From: JBBRQP01 sp038226175
GTDB lineage: Bacteria > Cyanobacteriota > Cyanobacteriia > Gloeobacterales > Anthocerotibacteraceae
Reading direction: 5' to 3'
DNA length: 7,597 nucleotides
Assembly: GCA_038226175.1 (NCBI GenBank)
Contig: JBBRQP010000116.1
Span: forward strand, 1-7,597
The position numbers and the translations under genes are program-made. Under the pieces are notes generated by a model. It was not told the DNA's origin. It saw nothing but the letters and a program-made list of their open reading frames with translations, and searched no databases. Of this stretch, positions 6,918 to 7,597 are shown piece by piece. How positions within the stretch are numbered: the first letter of the stretch is position 1; each line of letters begins with the position of its first letter.

Positions 6918-7322
6918 TCAGGGTTCTTCGGGTTCCAGACCTAATTCCCGCAGACGTTGCGTTAACCGTTCGGCTCGTTGCTGCCCGTTGCCGCTCAAAT
7001 GCTGCTTGCTGGGCCATCTCTGGCAAGGTGTGGAGCTTTTCGCCATCGCTCAACCGATAAAAGTTCAGCATTGTTCCTATCACTTCCATCCGTAATCCCA
7101 GTTGATGACTAAGCGGTTCTGGGTTCAAGACATATTCCTCCCCAACTAACCGATACCCCCGCAATTGTTCTGGTATCCATTCACCTCTAGGGTCAAATAG
7201 CCAGTATTCCGCCACGCCCATTTGCTCATACAAGTCCCGCTTAGAATATTGGGTGAGGTCACTTCAAAAATCACTGTTGCGGGTTGTTCACAGTAGCTAA
7301 GTTCACCGAAAAAACAGGCTTG
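6918..7322 (-). pseudogene. Uma2-family (DUF820) putative endonuclease, N-truncated and twice frameshifted
   Basis: Uma2 proteins (about 180-200 residues, PD-(D/E)xK-like fold) are abundant in cyanobacteria; their function is poorly known. On the minus strand, from 7322, the frame reads FFGELSYCEQPATVIFEVTSP. It must shift by one base near 7241-7253 to continue as SKRDLYEQMGVAEYWLFDP, then EQLRGYRLVGEEYV and LGLRMEVIG. Near 6975-6990 a second, opposite shift is needed to recover the normal tail RAERLTQRLRELGLEPEEP ending at the TGA at 6918-6920. Without that shift, translation runs on to 6904 with an atypical tail. The N-terminal third (the usual start and first catalytic segment) is absent. 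The fragment begins right after the stop of the GNAT remnant, so a deletion joined the two. No functional product is expected. Confidence 0.82.
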
Positions 7323-7459
7323 TTAGGTGCCGTTTAGGTAATAGCCCATTTGCAACTCATCAACAAAGCCAACACCGATTTTTACGCCACCTAGTTCGCG
7401 TGCAAACGCCTTAAACCCAACCGAAGAATATAGATGAACGGCGCGGCTATTGGTAGCTA
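7323..7459 (-). pseudogene. GNAT-family N-acetyltransferase, C-terminal remnant cut by IS630
   Basis: About 45 codons on the minus strand, starting directly at the IS border, read ATNSRAVHLYSSVGFKAF followed by ARELGGVKIG and FVDELQMGYYL, to a TAA at 7323-7325. This is the characteristic C-terminal end of GNAT acetyltransferases (motif 'N-xRAxxLYxxxGF' with the conserved tyrosine, then '...DE.xM'). Such enzymes transfer an acetyl group from acetyl-CoA to an amine. The acetyl-CoA binding motif A and everything upstream are missing. The 5' end was evidently lost when the IS630 element inserted at the TA at 7458-7459, or by later rearrangement at the IS. The substrate cannot be told. Confidence 0.72.
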
Positions 7460-7597
7460 ATACACTTTCCGCTTATAGAATAAGGTATGGTAAAGAACCT
7501 TAGTCTTGTGAACCACCTGAGTGTGGAAGAATTAGAAAAGCGCTACCGCCAAGCAACGGACGGGGTGGAACGCACCCACCTGCAAATTATTTGGTTA
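7457..7597 (+). mobile_element. IS630-family insertion sequence, right copy (partial, 5' end only)
   Basis: This block is the reverse complement of 1-140 with one substitution. The target TA is at 7458-7459, and the element probably starts at 7460 with ATACACTTTCCGCTTATAG. It contains the transposase start at 7487 and continues past the right edge. Together with the left copy it makes an inverted pair with both transposases pointing out of the window. It cuts the GNAT gene remnant. Confidence 0.75.
7487..7597 (+). CDS. IS630-family transposase, N-terminal fragment (runs off right edge)
   Basis: Thirty-seven codons from the ATG at 7487 to the window edge give the same protein start as the left fragment (MVKNLSLVNHLSVEELEKRY... 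then VERTHLQIIWL). The family call again rests on this N-terminal motif. The helix-turn-helix and the DDE catalytic domain would follow beyond the edge. Nothing in the visible part suggests inactivation. Confidence 0.72.
   Translation, partial: MVKNLSLVNHLSVEELEKRYRQATDGVERTHLQIIWL

Overview
This window looks like a piece of a cyanobacterial chromosome. The main evidence is a complete group 2 sigma-70 factor of the cyanobacterial RpoD/SigA-like type. A TonB-dependent receptor relic and an Uma2-type relic, both common in cyanobacteria, agree with this. I cannot name a genus. G+C is roughly 50% in the housekeeping part and clearly lower in one defence-type gene. I see no tRNA, rRNA, CRISPR array or prophage.

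Layout, left to right. (1) Positions 1-140 are the 5' end of an IS630-family insertion sequence whose transposase reads leftward out of the window. (2) Positions about 140-2516 are a TonB-dependent outer-membrane receptor pseudogene. It appears to have lost its extreme 5' end at the IS, has a frameshift near 1430 and has an in-frame TAA at 2124. (3) Positions 2611-3012 encode a small exported protein with four QPGY-like repeats. It faces a MoxR AAA+ ATPase (3053-3994, minus) across a probable bidirectional terminator. (4) A 326-bp gene-free divergent region (3995-4320) carries an imperfect direct repeat. (5) The sigma factor (4321-5382) is followed after one base by a SixA-type phosphohistidine phosphatase (5384-5845), almost certainly in the same transcript. 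(6) An AT-rich minus-strand gene (6008-6766) encodes a probable abortive-infection protein with an R-x6-H HEPN ribonuclease motif. (7) Gene debris follows: a frameshifted, N-truncated Uma2-family pseudogene (6918-7322) abuts the 3' end of a GNAT acetyltransferase gene (7323-7459). The GNAT remnant is cut by (8) a second copy of the same IS630 end (7457-7597), whose transposase reads rightward out of the window.

The window is therefore a segment bounded by two nearly identical, outward-reading IS630 copies in inverted orientation. The four central housekeeping and regulatory genes and the Abi-like gene are intact. The genes touching either IS are all decayed. The most interesting functional candidate is the solitary HEPN/Abi-type gene. 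It sits between the sigma/sixA unit and the debris zone and differs in base composition from its neighbours. The close sigma-sixA coupling and the partnerless MoxR are secondary points of interest.
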